Counted from the first letter of the stretch, positions 8,548 to 17,287 are shown. The stretch: 41,297 nt of DNA from Syntrophobacteraceae bacterium (GCA_025453975.1 JALOPI010000035.1:1-41297), one strand, 5' to 3'. The notes: generated by a model not told the origin, from the letters alone. Translations and numbers: made by a program.

Positions 8548-9102
8548 CTACTGCTGGGAGAGAGCCTTGATCCCCATCATCTCGATGAGCCGGTTCATGT
8601 CGGTGGTCTTGAGGTTCATTCCTCCCTCGGACATTGGAAGCAGCAGGATCTGCTTGTCCTGCAGGGCTTCGGCGATGCGCAGCTTGACGAGAGCCTCGCC
8701 TCCCGAGCCGACCAGGGCCCGGTTCATTTCCCGAATGCCGGCCGCCTCGGCCTTGATGGCCTGGGCCAGCAGTGACTGCTTTTCAAAATAGGCATCGGCC
8801 TCGATCTTGGCCATGCGGTACTCGCCATCCACGCTGGCGACCATCTTGTTGACCTCACCCCTGGCATCCTCGAGCTTGCGCTTGTACTCCTCGAGGGCCG
8901 CGTGCTGGGCCGACCGGTTCTTCTCGACCCGCTGGTCGGCTGCCTTCTTGTCCTCGATGGCCTTCTGATAGTCGGGGTTGAAGCGGTAGTCCTTGGTCAG
9001 GACCCGCTCCACCACGACTCCGAGGGGTCCCAGCATCTCCTGAAGCCTTCTTCTCCTTCTCCACCGGCATTTTCTCCTTCCTTCGCTGGCTGTAACCGCC
9101 AT
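8548..9102 (-). pseudogene. 5'-truncated SPFH/Band 7 (prohibitin-like) gene remnant
   Basis: The open frame encodes 184 residues, of which about 160 (from LGPLGVVVERVLTKDYRFNP) match the end of an SPFH/Band 7 domain plus its coiled-coil tail (KAIEDKKAADQRVEKN...). The membrane anchor and most of the Band 7 domain are absent. In front of the homologous part is only an Arg-rich string read from a purine run. In another frame, an ATG at 9070 with AAGGAG upstream starts MPVEKEKKAS and runs into the junction out of frame, which fits an internal deletion that fused the old start to the 3' half. A short product from ATG 9036 (MLGPLG) remains possible. No upstream remnant of the missing domain was seen in the 248 bases before rsmA. 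Confidence 0.65.
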
Positions 9103-9350
9103 TGGGAATTGAAGACCTGGGCCACGATTCGAGGCACGGAGAGCACAAAGCCCGCCAAATCAGTCGAGGCGAGCCAGGAAATCAAGCCGAACGGGTGGCA
9201 GGGAGAGGGATATCTTTGCGTCGAGGTTCAAAGGCGTCGTTTCTCGCCGGCGGAGGCGCATCGGTCCCGAAGCACCCGCATCAGGCTCCATTCCACCCTT
9301 CCAGGCGTCCTTCCCTCCTTTGCGGTGTGCCGCCGTGAAAGATCCGAGCC

Positions 9351-10277
9351 TTAACCCGGGGGCAAGCCCGGCGGGTCGCCTGGCCCATCGCCGGGTGGAG
9401 CGTCCCCGGACGGTCGGGCCCGATTCTCAAGCCCATCCCCCCCCCCTTGGAAGGCCCGGCACAGGCGGATCGCCTCTTCCGCTGAAAGGGTCTCCGGCCG
9501 TCTGGTCCCATCGATGCCCGCCTCCGAAAGACAGGATTGGAGCCGGGCCCCGTCGACTCCGCCAAAACCCCTCAGGCTGTTGCTCAAGGTCTTGCGACGC
9601 TTCTGAAACGCGGCGTTGAGGAGGCTGCGCATGAGCGCATAGGAGGGCAGCGGCTGGGGTCCGGGGGGATCGAGCCGGATCGAGGCAACCGTCGAATCCA
9701 CCTGGGGCCGCGGGTAGAACTGCCCGGGTCCCACGTCAAAAAGCCTCCGGGATTGCGCGTACACGCCGAGAAGGACCGACAGCACCCCATAGTCCCCGGA
9801 TCCGGGGAGCGCGGTCCAGCGCAGCCCCACCTCCTTTTGCACCATGAACACCATGGAGCGGATGGCCGTCCGGACTTCCAGCAGACGGAAAAGGAGGGGC
9901 GAGCTGATGTTGTAGGGGAGGTTGCCGATGACGGCCAGGCGTTGGCCTTCCTGATCCGCCAGGGATCGAAAGTCAAAATCGAGCACATCCATCCGGTGAA
10001 CGGTCACGTGGGGATACGACGCGCCGAGGGTCTCCGCCAGGTAGTCACCCAGGTCGCGATCGATCTCGACCAGGTGCAGGCGGCGCACCCTGGGAAGGAG
10101 GAAGCGCGTGAGCGCCCCGAGGCCTGGCCCCACCTCGACCGCCACGTCATCGGGGCTCAGGCCCGCCGAATCGACGATGCGCTGGGCCGTCGCCGCCTGG
10201 GCCAGGAAATGCTGCCCGAAGCGCTTGCGCGGGCTCATCCGGCGGGAGGCGAAATACTGCTGAGGCGTCAAGAACAT
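9351..10277 (-). CDS. rsmA: 16S rRNA dimethyladenosine transferase RsmA (KsgA)
   Basis: 308 residues from ATG 10277, with GGAAGG immediately upstream; ATG 10238 (MSPRKRFGQHFL) is the alternative. RKRFGQHFL, the SAM-binding EVGPGLGALT, IGNLPYNISSPLL (the NLPY catalytic motif) and QKRRKTL are all diagnostic. The enzyme dimethylates two adjacent adenines in the 3' hairpin of 16S rRNA during 30S assembly. The family normally ends shortly after the motif LSAEEAIRLCRAF. Here a 10-G run (9437-9446) encodes Gly-Gly-Gly and is followed by about 27 Pro/Gly/Asp-rich residues. With one more G, translation would stop a few codons later. It lies 134 bases downstream of tsaD. Confidence 0.95.
   Translation of the reverse strand: MFLTPQQYFASRRMSPRKRFGQHFLAQAATAQRIVDSAGLSPDDVAVEVGPGLGALTRFLLPRVRRLHLVEIDRDLGDYLAETLGASYPHVTVHRMDVLDFDFRSLADQEGQRLAVIGNLPYNISSPLLFRLLEVRTAIRSMVFMVQKEVGLRWTALPGSGDYGVLSVLLGVYAQSRRLFDVGPGQFYPRPQVDSTVASIRLDPPGPQPLPSYALMRSLLNAAFQKRRKTLSNSLRGFGGVDGARLQSCLSEAGIDGTRRPETLSAEEAIRLCRAFQGGGDGLENRARPSGDAPPGDGPGDPPGLPPG
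9437..9446 (-). repeat. 10-base homopolymer near the 3' end of rsmA
   Basis: Ten C on the plus strand, G on the coding strand, after the last conserved residues of RsmA. Adding one G would place TGA a few codons downstream, giving a C-terminus close to the usual family length. Confidence 0.9.
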
Positions 10278-10323
10278 GACCTTCCAGGTCCACGTCGGGG
10301 AGAGCGTGAAGGATCCGCTTTCA

Positions 10324-10388
10324 GCCGTCAGCGATTCGCTGCAGGCCAATGACCAGGGGCTATGGGCTCGAGGCCGAGGGCTGACGGC
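10324..10388. repeat. Inverted repeat between tsaD and rsmA
   Basis: GCCGTCAGC (10324-10332) and its perfect complement GCTGACGGC (10380-10388) enclose 47 bases. The wording resembles the 'cagccgtcagc' type dispersed repeats seen in deltaproteobacteria (memory). With only one copy visible it could be chance. Confidence 0.35.
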
Positions 10389-10411
10389 CAGGAGTCAACA
10401 TCCACAGTGAT

Positions 10412-11431
10412 TCATGTCCACCGTGAGACGGCATCGACCTCCAGCGGATCCTGGCAGAACCCCTGCCGTTTCCAGGCGTGGTAGCCCGCGGCCGCGATCA
10501 TGACGGCGTTGTCCGTGCAATAGCGCGGCTCCGGCAGGTGCAGATGGAGCCGATTGCCGGCGGTCTCCTCAATCAGGAGCTCCCTCAGGCGCCCATTGGC
10601 GGCCACTCCGCCCACCACGGCCACGTCGGTCACCTGCCGGGCCTGAGCGGCCCGAATGATCTTCTTCACCAGCACGTCCACCACCGCCTCCTGGAAGCTG
10701 GCCACGAGATCCTCCAGGCGGTAGGCTCCCGCCTGCCCCCGCTCCGGCGGAGGGCCGTGCTTGCGCACGAAGGTGGCCACGGATGTCTTGAGGCCGCTGA
10801 AGCTGAAATCCAGCGATCCCTTTTCCATCAAGGCCCTGGGAAAGGAAAACGCCCGTCGGTTCCCTTGCCGCGCCAGCCGATCGATGGCCACTCCCCCCGG
10901 GTACCCCAGCCCCAGGAGCTTGGCCACCTTGTCGAACGCCTCCCCGGCGGCGTCGTCCCGGGTGCACCCCAGAAGCTCTCCGCGGCCCTCCCCGTCGACG
11001 AGGTAAAGAGCCGAATGTCCCCCGGAAACCACGAGGCAGGCGAACGGGCGGCCCAGGGGATCCCGCCCCATGAAGGCCGCGTGCATGTGCCCCTCCAGAT
11101 GGTTCACGGCGATGAGGGGGATGCCCAGGGCATAGGCCATGGCCTTGGCCGCGCCGAGACCCACCAGGAGCGCCCCCACCAGGCCCGGGCCCCGGGTCAC
11201 GGCGATGGCATCCAGCTGATGACGGCTGAGGCGGGCCCGTTCCAGGGCCTGCTGGATGACGACGAGGATGGCCTGCACGTGCTGCCTCGAGGCCAGCTCC
11301 GGCACCACGCCGCCGTATGGGCTGTGCACGGCGATCTGGCTCGCCACGACGTCGGACCAGACCGTTTTGCCGTCCTCGACAATGGCGGCCGCCGTTTCAT
11401 CACAGGAAGTCTCGATTCCAAGAACCAGCAT
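10412..11431 (-). CDS. tsaD: tRNA N6-threonylcarbamoyladenosine transferase TsaD
   Basis: 339 residues from ATG 11431. VLGIETSCDETAAAI at the N-terminus, HLEGHMHA (metal-binding HxxxH), VVSGGHSALY, FSFSGLKTS and VGGVAANGRLR are the TsaD/Kae1 signatures, and the length is normal. With TsaB, TsaE and TsaC, which are not in the window, it transfers the threonylcarbamoyl group to A37 of ANN-decoding tRNAs. The same open frame extends 186 codons further upstream, but that stretch is the shadow of the DUF4338 gene. The DUF4338 gene ends 8 bases before the start, so tsaD is probably read through from it. The ribosome binding site is weak. Confidence 0.96.
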   Translation of the reverse strand: MLVLGIETSCDETAAAIVEDGKTVWSDVVASQIAVHSPYGGVVPELASRQHVQAILVVIQQALERARLSRHQLDAIAVTRGPGLVGALLVGLGAAKAMAYALGIPLIAVNHLEGHMHAAFMGRDPLGRPFACLVVSGGHSALYLVDGEGRGELLGCTRDDAAGEAFDKVAKLLGLGYPGGVAIDRLARQGNRRAFSFPRALMEKGSLDFSFSGLKTSVATFVRKHGPPPERGQAGAYRLEDLVASFQEAVVDVLVKKIIRAAQARQVTDVAVVGGVAANGRLRELLIEETAGNRLHLHLPEPRYCTDNAVMIAAAGYHAWKRQGFCQDPLEVDAVSRWT

Positions 11432-11439
11432 GGGGTGCT

Positions 11440-12363
11440 CTAATCCATCGGGGGCATGGGGGCAGGCTCCGGTGGCCGCATCAGCCGCTCGCGGAACCTT
11501 CGGTGCAGAGGATAGACCAGGACCTCCTTGGGGACCAGCCCATAAATCTTCCCTTCGTCCATCCTCCCGCGACCCGAGGTCTCGCCGAGGGGAATCCAGT
11601 TGGCCGCCCGATAGCACGTCCCCTTGAAATGAGCGCGATCCACCAGCGTTTCCAGGAGCACCGGGCGAATGGCGTAGTGGGCCTCCCAGTCGTCCGCGAT
11701 GACCCTGGCCAGGCGGGAAAGGGCCGCGCTGGCCAGGTGGGGGATGCGGACCCACGGCAGGAGGAGAAAACGGCTGTTCTGGACAATCTGCTGCAGCCCC
11801 TGGACCCGCTGCTCGTCGTTCCAGCCGATCCACTGGTCCCGGACCGCCATCCTCCACGACGGGCTGGAAACCTGTACACACCCCACCCGAACGGGCTGGG
11901 AAGGGCTTACGGTGACGAAGTACCGCAAATGGGCCCCGAAGGGTACCTTGCACCCGAGGTAATGATGGCGCCCCACCCACTCGCGCCACTGCTTTCGATC
12001 ATCGGAGGTCTTGAGAAGCTCGAGGCCGACAGGGGCCACATCCTTGACCCTTCCCTCCAGAAGCGGGTGATCCAGGACTTCCGCCGGGCTGGCGGGCGCG
12101 ATCTTCTGCCGGGGCTTCTTCAACGGACCCTGCCTGTCCGGCAGCTGGATCACCCCCGCCGACTCCAGGCCCTCCAGGAATTCGTGACACTCCCGGCCCT
12201 TGAGCCGCCCCGTGGGCCGCTTCCAATCCAGGAGCTCACAGATGGTGTAAGCCAGCTCCGTGCGGCTCAGGCCGCTGCAGTCCCGGACCGTCTCCCGGAT
12301 CAGGCCCAGCTCCTCATCCGAAAATTCACGCCCGCAGAAGCGCACTTCCTTGTCTTTCAGCAC
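11440..12363 (-). CDS. Orphan DUF4338 (DruA-type) protein
   Basis: 307 residues from GTG 12363, chosen because AAGGAG lies 6 bases upstream. An N-terminal domain of about 80 residues (GREFSDEELGLIRETV...) looks helical. It is followed by the DUF4338 core: WVGRHHYLG, FGAHLRYFV, WIGWNDEQR, NSRFLLLPWV, PHLASAALSRL, and GTCYRAANWIPLG..SGRGR. DUF4338 is the family of DruA in the Druantia anti-phage system (established knowledge), but no DruB-E genes are adjacent. Solitary DUF4338 genes are widespread and may belong to mobile elements; which applies here is not visible. It sits only 8 bases ahead of tsaD, an unusual spot for an accessory gene, and next to the hairpin-rich region at 12500-12690. Confidence 0.85.
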   Translation of the reverse strand: MLKDKEVRFCGREFSDEELGLIRETVRDCSGLSRTELAYTICELLDWKRPTGRLKGRECHEFLEGLESAGVIQLPDRQGPLKKPRQKIAPASPAEVLDHPLLEGRVKDVAPVGLELLKTSDDRKQWREWVGRHHYLGCKVPFGAHLRYFVTVSPSQPVRVGCVQVSSPSWRMAVRDQWIGWNDEQRVQGLQQIVQNSRFLLLPWVRIPHLASAALSRLARVIADDWEAHYAIRPVLLETLVDRAHFKGTCYRAANWIPLGETSGRGRMDEGKIYGLVPKEVLVYPLHRRFRERLMRPPEPAPMPPMD

Positions 12364-12499
12364 ACGGCACTCCTTCGCGAATACAATCCTCGCAACAGGA
12401 CTCCTGGGACGTCCCACCTGCTCTAATAGCCCAGGGCAAAACCTCTCGTCAATCGATGGCTTTCACCTGTCGCCGAAAGTCCGGTTGAAAGGCCTGGGA

Positions 12500-12690
12500 C
12501 GTTGTGCTAGTAGCTGGGCGGAAATCTCAATGCCACCCTTGAGGTGGGAATCCCAGGAAACGCTCAGGCGTTTGAGGCCGGCCGTAACGACAGGATCGAG
12601 GCGCGCACCTGCCCGGGGCCGGCAGCAGCGGCACCAAGGGCTCGCGGTGCGGAAGCCCAAGACCGCACGGCCGCCGGTCGTGCTCCAATG
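12500..12690 (+). ncRNA. Hairpin-rich region, candidate HEARO/omega-RNA-like structured RNA
   Basis: A gene-free stretch with dense potential stems. These are CCACC/GGTGG (12533-12537 with 12543-12547), AAACGC/GCGTTT (12558-12563 with 12568-12573, loop TCAG), CTGCC/GGCAG (12609-12613 with 12621-12625), GTGCGG/CCGCAC (12647-12652 with 12663-12668) and GCACG/CGTGC (12665-12669 with 12679-12683); the last two overlap and are alternatives. The segment 'gccgtaacgacaggatcgag' (12581-12600) resembles what I recall of HEARO RNAs, the omega-RNAs of IscB/IsrB elements. No iscB follows; a small membrane protein gene does. The identification is from memory and unverified, and strand and boundaries are approximate. 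Confidence 0.35.
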
Positions 12691-12703
12691 GAAGGAGATG
12701 GGG

Positions 12704-12886
12704 ATGAACTGGGCCTGGATCATGGGGATGATGATCCTCACCGCCGTTCCGGCCATCGTGGGCGGAGGACTCTTCTGGCATCTTTTCGAGAAGTGGACAG
12801 CCGTGATCATCTGGCAAGTGATTCTTTTCTGCATCATGAGCTTTTTGATCGCCAGGGGAGACAAGGCCAAACCTGAAGCTCACTGA
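12704..12886 (+). CDS. Small membrane protein, 60 residues
   Basis: From ATG 12704, chosen because AAGGAG lies 6 bases upstream; another ATG at 12698 overlaps that site. Two hydrophobic helices are visible: [21 protein letters not shown] (about 3-23) and [19 protein letters not shown] (about 32-50), followed by a charged tail ([10 protein letters not shown]). It is probably an inner-membrane hairpin protein. No family was recognised. The DUF6485-type gene starts 11 bases later, so the two are likely co-transcribed. Confidence 0.7.
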   Translation: MNWAWIMGMMILTAVPAIVGGGLFWHLFEKWTAVIIWQVILFCIMSFLIARGDKAKPEAH

Positions 12887-12897
12887 GGAGCGCCGCC

Positions 12898-13101
12898 ATG
12901 GAGTGCAGAAAAGAGCAGAACATGGAGCGATGCAACTGCAGCTATGATCCCTGCTCCAAGAAAGGGATCTGTTGCGAGTGCCTGCAGTACCACCTGAGGA
13001 GCCGGCAGCTGCCCGCCTGCTGTTTTCCCAGGGATGCCGAGAAGACCTACGACCGATCCTTCGAGCATTTCGCGCGCCTGGTGTCCTCCCGGAAGGTGTG
13101 A
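12898..13101 (+). CDS. Small Cys-rich protein, DUF6485-like
   Basis: 67 residues from ATG 12898, with GAGGAG upstream. Eight cysteines lie within the first 43 residues ([29 protein letters not shown]), then [17 protein letters not shown]. This matches my memory of DUF6485, a short family of anaerobes annotated only as hypothetical. The cysteine spacing suggests bound zinc or an iron-sulfur cluster. It is co-directional with the small membrane protein gene just upstream and convergent with mtnA 78 bases downstream. Function is unknown. Confidence 0.75.
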   Translation: MECRKEQNMERCNCSYDPCSKKGICCECLQYHLRSRQLPACCFPRDAEKTYDRSFEHFARLVSSRKV

Positions 13102-13179
13102 ACGGGGGCTGGAGCGTTCGACTTCTGGCCTTCGGCTCTCAGCCGGTCCTTGGGGACTCCGGTCGGATCGTCCGGGAAA

Positions 13180-14229
13180 TCACTCCTCCAGGGCTTTTCG
13201 AATGGCTTTCCCATAAGGCTTCACCAGGATACCCACCTCGGTGATGATCCCCGTGATGTATTTGTTGGGGGTCACATCGAAGGCCGGGTTCAACGCCTTG
13301 ACACCCTCGGGCGCCACCGGCTTCCCCTGAAAATGAGTCACCTCCTTCGGATCCCGCTGCTCGATGGGAATCTCCGACCCGTCCGGCAGACTGGGATCGA
13401 TGGTGGAGCGCGGCGCCGCCACATAGAACGGGATGTCGTGGGTCCTGGCGAGAATGGCCATGGTGTAGGTGCCGATCTTGTTGGCTGCGTCCCCGTTGGC
13501 GGCGATGCGGTCGGCCCCGACCACCACCACGTCGATCTTCTTCTGCTGCATGAGGCTTCCCGCGGCGTTGTCCGTGATCAGGGTCACGGGGATTCCGGCC
13601 CGCATCAGCTCGTAGGACGTGAGCCGAGCGCCCTGCAGAAAGGGTCGGGTCTCACACGAGTAGACCTGGACGGTCGGATCGGCGGCAAAAGCCGATCGAA
13701 TGACGCCGACGGCCGTCCCGTAGTCGGCCGTCGCCAGCGCACCCGCGTTGCAGTAAGTGAGAACCCGCGCACCCCGGGGAATGACCTTGCATCCCCAGGA
13801 GCCGATTCTCAGGTTGGTGGCGACATCCTCGCAAAGCAGCTCGTCGGCTTTCTGCTGGATGAGGTTCTGCAGCTCCGCCACGGTGGCCCGGGGATTCTCC
13901 ACCACCACCGAGTAGACCCGTTCCACGGCCCAGGCCAGGTTGTTGGCCGTGGGACGGGCCGTGCGAACCTGCTCGCACAGTCGGATGAACTTCTGTCGGA
14001 ACGTTTGCGTTTCAGCCGCGACGATAGCCCTGGCCCCCAGGGCCAGCGCCATGGCCCCCGCCACCCCGATGGCCGGCGCCCCCCGTATGGCCATGGTCCT
14101 GATGGCGTTGACCACCTGCTTGACCGTGGTGCAGCGCAGAAACACCTCTCGGTGGGGCAGCACTCTCTGATCCAATATGACGACGACGTCTCCGTCCCGG
14201 TGAATCGGCGGAAGCCACTGATCTGTCAT
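13180..14229 (-). CDS. mtnA: S-methyl-5-thioribose-1-phosphate isomerase
   Basis: 349 residues from ATG 14229 (AAGGAG about 10 bases upstream). Family signatures are present: TMAIRGAPAIG near the N-terminus, LTYCNAGALATADYGTA with the catalytic Cys, and VGADRIAANGDAANKIGTY with the catalytic Asp. It isomerises 5-methylthioribose-1-phosphate to the ribulose form in methylthioadenosine salvage. In many anaerobes the same enzyme serves oxygen-independent shunts that also process 5-deoxyribose-1-phosphate. It lies 31 bases downstream of gatB on the same strand. The two MtaD-like deaminases at 31667-34352 may supply the same pathway. The translation-initiation factor eIF2B alpha relatives are excluded by the intact active site. 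Confidence 0.95.
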   Translation of the reverse strand: MTDQWLPPIHRDGDVVVILDQRVLPHREVFLRCTTVKQVVNAIRTMAIRGAPAIGVAGAMALALGARAIVAAETQTFRQKFIRLCEQVRTARPTANNLAWAVERVYSVVVENPRATVAELQNLIQQKADELLCEDVATNLRIGSWGCKVIPRGARVLTYCNAGALATADYGTAVGVIRSAFAADPTVQVYSCETRPFLQGARLTSYELMRAGIPVTLITDNAAGSLMQQKKIDVVVVGADRIAANGDAANKIGTYTMAILARTHDIPFYVAAPRSTIDPSLPDGSEIPIEQRDPKEVTHFQGKPVAPEGVKALNPAFDVTPNKYITGIITEVGILVKPYGKAIRKALEE

Positions 14230-14260
14230 TGAAGGAGGCTCCTTTGCACTGCTGAGGGGT

Positions 14261-15691
14261 TCAGGAGGACAGCTTGCTTCGCAGGAGGTCGTTGACCACC
14301 TTGGGATTGGCTTTTCCCTTGCTCTTTTTCATGACCTGGCCCACCAGGAAGCCGAAAAGCTTGTCCTTGCCGGCCCGGTAACCGGCCACCTCCCCGGGGC
14401 TCTCGGCGATCACCTCATCGACGATGGCCTCGATGGCCGACACGTCGGTGACCTGGACGAGCCCTTTCTCCCGGACGATCTCGCCCGGCTTTCGGCCCGT
14501 GGAGTACATCTCGTCGAAAACGGTCTTGGCGATCCTGCCGCTCACCGTGCCCTTCTCCATGAGCTGAAGGAGCTCCGCCAGGCTCTCCGGGGGAACCGGG
14601 CATTCCTCAATGTCCCGCTCGTCCCGCTTGAGCTCGCGCATGAGCTCGGACATGATCCAGTTGCTCACGATCTTGGGCTGCGGAAAGGCCAGCGCCGCCT
14701 TTTCGAAATAAACGGCCAGCGCCTTGGAGGAGGTCAGGACCTCGGCATCATAGGCCGGAAGTCCATAATCCCGCACGAACCGCTCCCGCCTGGCGTCGGG
14801 AAGCTCGGGAAGCTCCCGCCGAATGGCCTCCACCCACTCCTCGCCCACCTCGATGGGCACCAGGTCGGGGTCGGGAAAATACCGGTAGTCATGAGCCTCC
14901 TCCTTGCCCCGCATGCTCACCGTAACCCCTCGGCTGGCATCCCAGAGGAGGGTCTCCTGAATCACGGGCTCCCCCCGATCCAGAAGCGCCCCCTGGCGCC
15001 GGATCTCGAACTCCAGGGCCCGCTGCACATTGCGGAAGGAATTCATGTTCTTGAGCTCGGTCTTGACCCCCAGCTTCTCCTCACCGACGGGGCGCAGCGA
15101 CACGTTGGCATCGCAGCGCATGCTTCCCTCTTCCATGTTGCCGTCGCAGATCTCCAGGTAGCGGAGGATCTCCCTCAGGGTCCGCAGGTACGCGGCGGCC
15201 TCCTCGGGGGATCGGATGTCCGGCTCGCTGACGATCTCGATGAGGGGCACCCCGGTCCGGTTGAAGTCCACGTAGCTCAGCGGCTGGAATTCATCGTGGA
15301 TGAGCTTGCCGGCGTCCTCCTCCATGTGAATCCTGTGAATGCGTATCTTTCTGGAAACCCCTTCCGTGACGACTTCCACCCATCCCGACCGGGCCAGGGG
15401 AAGCTCATACTGGGAGATCTGGTAACCCTTGGGAAGATCCGGGTAGAAGTAGTTCTTCCGCGCGAACTGGCTGTAGGGGGCGATGCCGCAGTGCGTGGCC
15501 AGGGCCATCCGGATGGTGAATTCGACGACCTTTCGGTTCAAGACCGGGAGCACTCCTGGCATGCCCAGGCATACCGGGCAGGTGTGACTGTTGGGCGCGG
15601 CCCCGAAGGTCGTCGAGCAGCCGCAGAAGATCTTGCTCCGGGTGAGCAGCTGAGCATGTATTTCCAGTCCGATCACGGTCTCATACGGCAT
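14261..15691 (-). CDS. gatB: Asp-tRNA(Asn)/Glu-tRNA(Gln) amidotransferase subunit B
   Basis: 476 residues from ATG 15691, with GGAG 8 bases upstream; the open frame beyond it is not conserved. Hallmarks are [13 protein letters not shown], the zinc-site region [10 protein letters not shown]....[10 protein letters not shown], and the C-terminal tail domain ([11 protein letters not shown]..., [18 protein letters not shown]). GatB binds the mischarged tRNA and phosphorylates it in the GatCAB transamidation complex. gatA and gatC are not in the window, so the complex is encoded at separate sites. It is followed 31 bases later by mtnA. Confidence 0.96.
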   Translation of the reverse strand: MPYETVIGLEIHAQLLTRSKIFCGCSTTFGAAPNSHTCPVCLGMPGVLPVLNRKVVEFTIRMALATHCGIAPYSQFARKNYFYPDLPKGYQISQYELPLARSGWVEVVTEGVSRKIRIHRIHMEEDAGKLIHDEFQPLSYVDFNRTGVPLIEIVSEPDIRSPEEAAAYLRTLREILRYLEICDGNMEEGSMRCDANVSLRPVGEEKLGVKTELKNMNSFRNVQRALEFEIRRQGALLDRGEPVIQETLLWDASRGVTVSMRGKEEAHDYRYFPDPDLVPIEVGEEWVEAIRRELPELPDARRERFVRDYGLPAYDAEVLTSSKALAVYFEKAALAFPQPKIVSNWIMSELMRELKRDERDIEECPVPPESLAELLQLMEKGTVSGRIAKTVFDEMYSTGRKPGEIVREKGLVQVTDVSAIEAIVDEVIAESPGEVAGYRAGKDKLFGFLVGQVMKKSKGKANPKVVNDLLRSKLSS

Positions 15692-16036
15692 GCTGGGGTC
15701 TCCATGGCTTTTCCGGAAGTGGTCCGTGGGCAGTCGGGCCAGGGTCTCCGCGGGATGCACCCGGGAGGCGTGGGGATGCACGATCCCTCCTTCGGGAGCC
15801 CTCGGGGTCGCGATTCCCCACAACAGGCCGGTTTATAGCACTATCGATTCGACGCCGCAAGGCACAGCCCCGGGGATCGTTCCCTGGGACGGCCTTCGCC
15901 TCAACGTGCCCAAAACCATGAATTCCAGGTTTGACACTCAGATGCCTTTCCTCTAGTAGGTGGGCTTCAAGCAGAGGAAAATGCCGCCAAACTGGCGGAT
16001 TCCAGGTGAAGGAGCCCAATGGAGCGTTGAATTCCC
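15692..16036. other. Divergent intergenic region, gatB / moeA
   Basis: 345 bases between divergent starts. A perfect TTGACA lies at 15931-15936 on the plus strand, but the best -10 at proper spacing (TAGTAG, 15954-15959) is poor. No RNA fold resembling the molybdenum-cofactor riboswitch was recognised and no gene is seen. Confidence 0.4.
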
Positions 16037-17287
16037 ATGACCCAGTTTCTGAAAGTCAAGACGGCTTCGGAAGTCCTGACCCTCATCGCCGGCCTTCGCC
16101 CCCTTCCCACGGAGCCGGTTCCGCTTCATGAAGCCGGACGTCGTGTTCTGGCTTCGCCCCTGCGCGCCCCCGAGGCCGTCCCTCATTTCCATCGGGCCGT
16201 CATGGACGGCTATGCCGTGCAGGCCAGGGATACCTTCGGAGCCTCGGAAACCCTGCCCGCCCTCCTGGAAACGGACGGAGAAATCCAGATGGGCGAGATC
16301 CCGGGCCGACCCCTGAAGACCGGCAGGGCCATGGGTATCCCCACGGGCGGGATGCTGCCCGAGGGCGCCGACGCCGTGGTGATGGTCGAATACACGCAGC
16401 CCCTCGACGAGCAAACCATCGAGGTCACCCGACCGGTGGCTCCCGGCGACAATGTCCTGAAGCGGGGTGAAGACATCGAAAGCGGGCAGGACCTGTTTTC
16501 GGCGGGCTGGCGGCTCCGCCCCCAGGACATCGGGGTCCTGGCCGCCCTGGGCGTCAGGGAGGTGACGGTATATCGAAAACCACGGGTGGCCGTCTTTTCC
16601 ACGGGAGACGAGGTGGTGCCCCTGGACCGTCAAGGCCTGCCACCCGGAAAAGTCCGCGACATCAACACCTACACCCTCTCAAGTCATCTGAGGGAGAGCG
16701 GATTCCACACGACGACGCTCCCCGTGGTTCCCGACCAGCTCGAAGCCCTGGTGGAGACATGCCGCTCCGCCCTGGAGAGCCACGATGTCGTCATGCTTTC
16801 AGGCGGCAGCTCCGTGGGCGCGCGGGATTTCACCCTGCGCATCCTGGGCGCCATCCCCGGCGCCGAGCTCCTCGTCCACGGCGTGGCCATCCGTCCCGGA
16901 AAACCGGCCATCCTGGCAAGGATGGGACACAAGCTCTTCTGGGGCCTGCCCGGCCAGCCCATGTCCGCCCTGATGATCTGCCACGCCTTTGGCCTCCCGT
17001 CCCTCAAGGCGCTGGAAGGGGAAGCACCCGCCACCACCTGGCGGGGAAGCCGGTTGGCGGTCCCCGCCGTTCTCAGCCGCCCCATCCCATCGGTCCAGGG
17101 TCGGACCGACCTGTTTCCCGTGGTCCTTTCCAGCGGTGAATACCCGCCCCGGGCCACTCCCCTCTTCGGCAAATCGGCCATGATCAGCATCCTGGCCAGG
17201 GCCGACGGCTACATCGTCATCCCCGAGCATGCGGAAGGGCTCGATTCCGGGGCAAGGGTGGACGTTCATCTCTTTTCCCGCTCTTGA
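16037..17287 (+). CDS. moeA: Molybdopterin molybdenumtransferase MoeA
   Basis: 416 residues from ATG 16037. RAVMDGYAVQARDT, IPTGGMLPEGADAVVMVEYT, VFSTGDEVV, LSGGSSVGARDF and WGLPGQPMSALM are the MoeA/gephyrin E-domain signatures, followed by a beta-rich C-terminal domain (SRLAVPAVLSRPI...). It inserts molybdate (or tungstate) into adenylylated molybdopterin, supplying molybdo- or tungstoenzymes such as formate dehydrogenases. It is a single gene without other moa/moe genes nearby, convergent with the NusG-like gene. Confidence 0.95.
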   Translation: MTQFLKVKTASEVLTLIAGLRPLPTEPVPLHEAGRRVLASPLRAPEAVPHFHRAVMDGYAVQARDTFGASETLPALLETDGEIQMGEIPGRPLKTGRAMGIPTGGMLPEGADAVVMVEYTQPLDEQTIEVTRPVAPGDNVLKRGEDIESGQDLFSAGWRLRPQDIGVLAALGVREVTVYRKPRVAVFSTGDEVVPLDRQGLPPGKVRDINTYTLSSHLRESGFHTTTLPVVPDQLEALVETCRSALESHDVVMLSGGSSVGARDFTLRILGAIPGAELLVHGVAIRPGKPAILARMGHKLFWGLPGQPMSALMICHAFGLPSLKALEGEAPATTWRGSRLAVPAVLSRPIPSVQGRTDLFPVVLSSGEYPPRATPLFGKSAMISILARADGYIVIPEHAEGLDSGARVDVHLFSRS

